Assembly (NCBI RefSeq): GCF_001424265.1
Contig: NZ_LMOV01000027.1
Span: 141,617-205,616 of the forward strand
Source: Acidovorax sp. Leaf160
GTDB lineage: Bacteria; Pseudomonadota; Gammaproteobacteria; Burkholderiales; Burkholderiaceae_C
Direction of reading: 5' to 3'
Length of the DNA stretch: 64,000 nucleotides
In this document: positions 61,640 to 64,000 of the stretch, piece by piece
Layout: each line of letters begins with the position of its first letter
How positions within the stretch are numbered: position 1 is the first letter of the stretch
Made by a program: the position numbers and the translations under genes
Notes under the pieces: model-generated
The model's input: the letters and a program-made list of their open reading frames with translations, nothing else
Told to the model about the DNA's origin: nothing
Database searches by the model: none

Positions 61640-62830
61640 ATGCGCTCGTTCTTCAAAGACCTCAGCCTGTCCACCTTCACCGCCGGCTTCGTCGCCGTGC
61701 TGGTGGGCTTCACCAGTTCGATCGCCATCATCTTCCAGGCGGCGCAGGCGTTCCAGGCAACGCCGGCGCAGATCACTTCGTGGATGTGGGCCCTCGGGCT
61801 GGGCATGGGGCTGTGCTCGCTGCTGCCTTCGCTCGTTCTGCGGCAGCCGGTGATGGTGGCCTGGTCCACGCCCGGGGCGGCGGTGCTGGCCACGGCGGGG
61901 GCGGCCGGGGGCTTCGGCATGGGCGACGCGGTCGGGGCCTTCATGGTCAGCGCCGCGCTCATCACGCTGGCGGGGGCCACCGGCTGGTTCGAGCGGGTGA
62001 TGAACCGCATCCCCCTGGCCGTTGCCTCGGCCTTGCTGGCGGGGGTGCTGGCCCGCTTCGGCATGGACGCCTTCGTCGCGGCGAAAACCGACCTGCCCTC
62101 GGTGCTTGGGATGCTGGGCAGCTATCTGGCCACGCGCCGCCTGCTGCCCCGCTACGCCGTGGTGCTGACGCTGGCGGCGGGCGTCATCTTCGCGGCGGCG
62201 ACGGGGCGCATGCACTGGTCGGGGGCGGCCATCGGCCTGGCCATGCCGGTGTTCACCGCGCCCACCTTCAGCTGGGCGGCAGTGGTCAGCCTGGCCTTGC
62301 CGCTCTTCGTGGTCACCATGGCGTCGCAGAACCTGCCGGGCGCGGCGGTGATCCGCGCCTCCGGCTATCCGCTGCCCGTCTCACGGCTGATCACGATGAC
62401 CGGCGCGGCCACCCTGGCGCTGGCGCCGTTCGGCGCCTTCGCGCTCAACCTCAGTGCCATCACGGCCGCCATGTGCATGGGGCCGGAGGCGCACGAGGAC
62501 CGGGCGCGGCGCTATACGGCCGCCGCCTGTTGCGGCGTGCTGTACGTCGTCATCGGCATCTTCGGCGCGGTGGTGACGGCGTTGCTGACCGCCTTCCCGC
62601 GTGAACTGGTGGTGGCCATCGCCGGCCTGGCCCTCCTGGGCACCATCGGCGGCGGATTGGTGCTGGCGTTGAAGGATGAATCGCACCGCGAGGCAGCGCT
62701 CATCACCTTTCTCGTCACCTTGAGCGGCGTGACCCTGGCGGGCGTCGGCTCGGCCTTCTGGGGCGTCGTCGCCGGCAACATCGCGCTAGTTGTGCAACAG
62801 TACGGCAGATCGCCCGCCCAGGGTGCCTAA
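61640..62830 (+). CDS. BenE-family benzoate/H+ symporter-like protein
   Basis: The 396-residue protein has twelve transmembrane helices. Conserved parts are TAGFVAVLVGFTSSIAIIFQA, PVMVAWSTPGAAVLATA, MASQNLPGAAVIRASGY and FGAFALNLSAITAAMCMGPEA, the BenE pattern. BenE imports benzoate, but no benzoate genes are nearby, so the substrate is uncertain. It is followed after 21 nt by gshB and may share its transcript. Confidence 0.92.
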   Translation: MRSFFKDLSLSTFTAGFVAVLVGFTSSIAIIFQAAQAFQATPAQITSWMWALGLGMGLCSLLPSLVLRQPVMVAWSTPGAAVLATAGAAGGFGMGDAVGAFMVSAALITLAGATGWFERVMNRIPLAVASALLAGVLARFGMDAFVAAKTDLPSVLGMLGSYLATRRLLPRYAVVLTLAAGVIFAAATGRMHWSGAAIGLAMPVFTAPTFSWAAVVSLALPLFVVTMASQNLPGAAVIRASGYPLPVSRLITMTGAATLALAPFGAFALNLSAITAAMCMGPEAHEDRARRYTAAACCGVLYVVIGIFGAVVTALLTAFPRELVVAIAGLALLGTIGGGLVLALKDESHREAALITFLVTLSGVTLAGVGSAFWGVVAGNIALVVQQYGRSPAQGA

Positions 62831-62851
62831 GCCCATCAAGTCTCTGGAACC

Positions 62852-63805
62852 ATGCAGCTTCTCTTCATCGCCGATCCCATCGAACAGTTCAAGATCTACA
62901 AGGACACGACCTTCGCCATGATGCGTGAGGCGCAGCGCCGCGGCCACACGCTGGCCGTGTGCGAACCCGCCCAGGTGCACTGGGAGCGCGGCCAGCGTGT
63001 GACCGCCACCGTACGCGACATCCGCCTGACCGGGCATGCGGACGACTGGTTCGTCGCCCAGCCAGCCCGTGCTGTGGCACTGGCCGACTTCGACGCCGTG
63101 CTGATGCGCAAGGACCCGCCCTTCGACAGCGAGTATTTCTATGCCACCCATCTGCTGGAGCAGGCGGAGCGGGACGGTGCCAAGGTCTTCAACAAACCCC
63201 GCGCACTGCGGGACCACCCCGAGAAGCTCGCCATCATGGAGTTTCCCGAGTTCATCGGCCCGACGCTGGTGACGCGCGACGCCCAGGACATCCGGCGCTT
63301 TCATGCCGAGCACGGCGACATCATCCTCAAGCCGCTCGACGGCATGGGAGGCATGGGCATTTTCCGCGTCGGCAGGGACGGCATGAACCTGGGCAGCATC
63401 ATCGAGACGCTGAATAAAGGCGGCGCAGAGAGCGTCATGGTGCAGAAGTTTCTGCCGGAGATCGTCGAAGGGGACAAGCGCGTCCTCATCATCGGAGGAA
63501 AGCCCGTGCCTTACTGCCTGGCGCGCATCCCCCAGGGCAGCGAAGTACGGGGCAACCTCGCCGCGGGCGGCAAGGGCGTGGCCCGTCCCCTGACGGCACG
63601 TGACCAGGAGATCGGCGAGGCGATCGGCACCGTACTCATAGAGAGAGGCCTGCTCCTTGCAGGCGTGGACGTCATTGGCGACTGCGTGACCGAGATCAAC
63701 GTGACCAGCCCCACGTGCTTCCAGGAGATATTCGACCAGACCGGATGCGACGTGGCGGCGCTGTTCATCGACGCGCTGGAAGCAGCCATCGAAGAGGCTC
63801 GCTGA
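62852..63805 (+). CDS. gshB: Glutathione synthetase
   Basis: The 317-residue ATP-grasp enzyme MQLLFIADPIEQFKIYKDT joins glycine to gamma-glutamylcysteine. Motifs: LMRKDPPFDSEYFYATHLLE, ILKPLDGMGGMGIFRV (ATP-grasp loop), GDKRVLIIGGKPVPY, RGNLAAGGKG and EINVTSPTCFQEI. It follows the BenE-like gene by 21 nt. Confidence 0.97.
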   Translation: MQLLFIADPIEQFKIYKDTTFAMMREAQRRGHTLAVCEPAQVHWERGQRVTATVRDIRLTGHADDWFVAQPARAVALADFDAVLMRKDPPFDSEYFYATHLLEQAERDGAKVFNKPRALRDHPEKLAIMEFPEFIGPTLVTRDAQDIRRFHAEHGDIILKPLDGMGGMGIFRVGRDGMNLGSIIETLNKGGAESVMVQKFLPEIVEGDKRVLIIGGKPVPYCLARIPQGSEVRGNLAAGGKGVARPLTARDQEIGEAIGTVLIERGLLLAGVDVIGDCVTEINVTSPTCFQEIFDQTGCDVAALFIDALEAAIEEAR

Positions 63806-63823
63806 GCGCTCGCCCAAGTTTTT

Positions 63824-63841
63824 TGCAGAAACTTCTCTGCA
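63824..63841. other. Palindrome downstream of gshB
   Basis: TGCAGA and TCTGCA, 6 nt apart, form an inverted repeat just past the gshB stop codon. T residues precede but do not follow it, so it is not a plus-strand terminator. It may be an operator for whatever gene starts beyond the window. Confidence 0.4.
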
Positions 63842-63910
63842 GGTCGCCAAACCGTCATATACTCGTGGGCTTGGCGCTGCAGATCTTCTTCGGAAGTTCT
63901 GGGGAGTCGG

Positions 63911-63962
63911 GAAAAAAGATTTCGGTTTTGAGTTGCGGCAGGTTGAAAAACCGGTGTAGAAT
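63911..63962 (+). promoter_or_regulatory. Strong promoter leaving the right edge
   Basis: TTGCGG (63933-63938) and TAGAAT (63957-63962) are 18 nt apart, and an AT-rich stretch at 63911-63930 resembles an UP element. The 37 nt that follow up to the window end, beginning TCAAGGCTTCGCTG, show no start codon with a ribosome site and look like an untranslated leader. The form reminds me of stable-RNA promoters in this family, but the gene served is outside the window. Confidence 0.5.
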
Positions 63963-64000
63963 TCAAGGCTTCGCTGATGAGACGGATTGCTGGAAACGGC

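Noticed and set aside
63943..63962. TTGAAA paired with TAGAAT as -35/-10
   Set aside because: Only 8 nt separate the boxes; the upstream TTGCGG at 18-nt spacing is better.

Overview
The window is about 64 kb of GC-rich chromosomal DNA with densely packed genes on both strands. I see no insertion sequence, prophage, CRISPR array, tRNA or rRNA gene. The content points to a betaproteobacterium of the Comamonadaceae, most likely Acidovorax/Paracidovorax or a close relative. The main clues are several orphan Bug-type (TctC) solute receptors, proteobacterial-type GshA and GshB, a creBCD set and an mre-mrdA cluster. This placement is inferred from gene content, not from a database search.

Layout. 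1-13 kb: a partial FMN-binding stress protein, an LprI-like protein, then a catabolic operon (aconitase-type hydro-lyase large and small subunits, an isocitrate-lyase/PEP-mutase-type lyase, a Bug receptor) divergent from an IclR regulator with two near-identical palindromic operators between them. Next come an orphan pseudopilin with a HAMP-GGDEF-EAL protein, and a LysR regulator divergent from two orphan solute receptors. 13-17 kb: a cluster of ferritin-like proteins (two Ferritin_2-type, one DUF892/YciE-type) with small accessory proteins. Two of its genes share a bipartite promoter-like motif. 17-24 kb: membrane proteins, xthA/pyrE with overlapping start codons, a coiled-coil protein and gatCAB. 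24-29 kb: mreBCD-mrdA (rod shape). 29-35 kb: a DMT exporter, an amino-acid ABC transporter, arginase and a TSUP carrier. 35-43 kb: ammonium transporter, GMC oxidoreductase, an Mla-type lipid transport operon ending in a PqiC-like lipoprotein. 43-46 kb: a PAPS-reductase-like protein, CsbD, a periplasmic protein with three CX10C repeats, hemerythrin. 46-51 kb: a cre locus split by an antisense ATPase. 51-64 kb: MarC, SDR, dienelactone hydrolase, proA, trkA-trkH, gshA, kup, benE-like, gshB, and a strong-looking promoter leaving the right edge.

The most unusual signal outside genes is a dispersed repeat with a GCTAY-N7-ATAGC palindrome followed, in five copies after exactly 25 nt, by an RGAGGCC-like box. 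Copies lie in the creB-creC spacer, the trkA leader, ahead of mlaE and inside coding sequence. Further points are the matched loop changes in the hydro-lyase/lyase pair, the promoter pair in the ferritin cluster, and a minus-strand terminator near 35.0 kb with no gene to serve.
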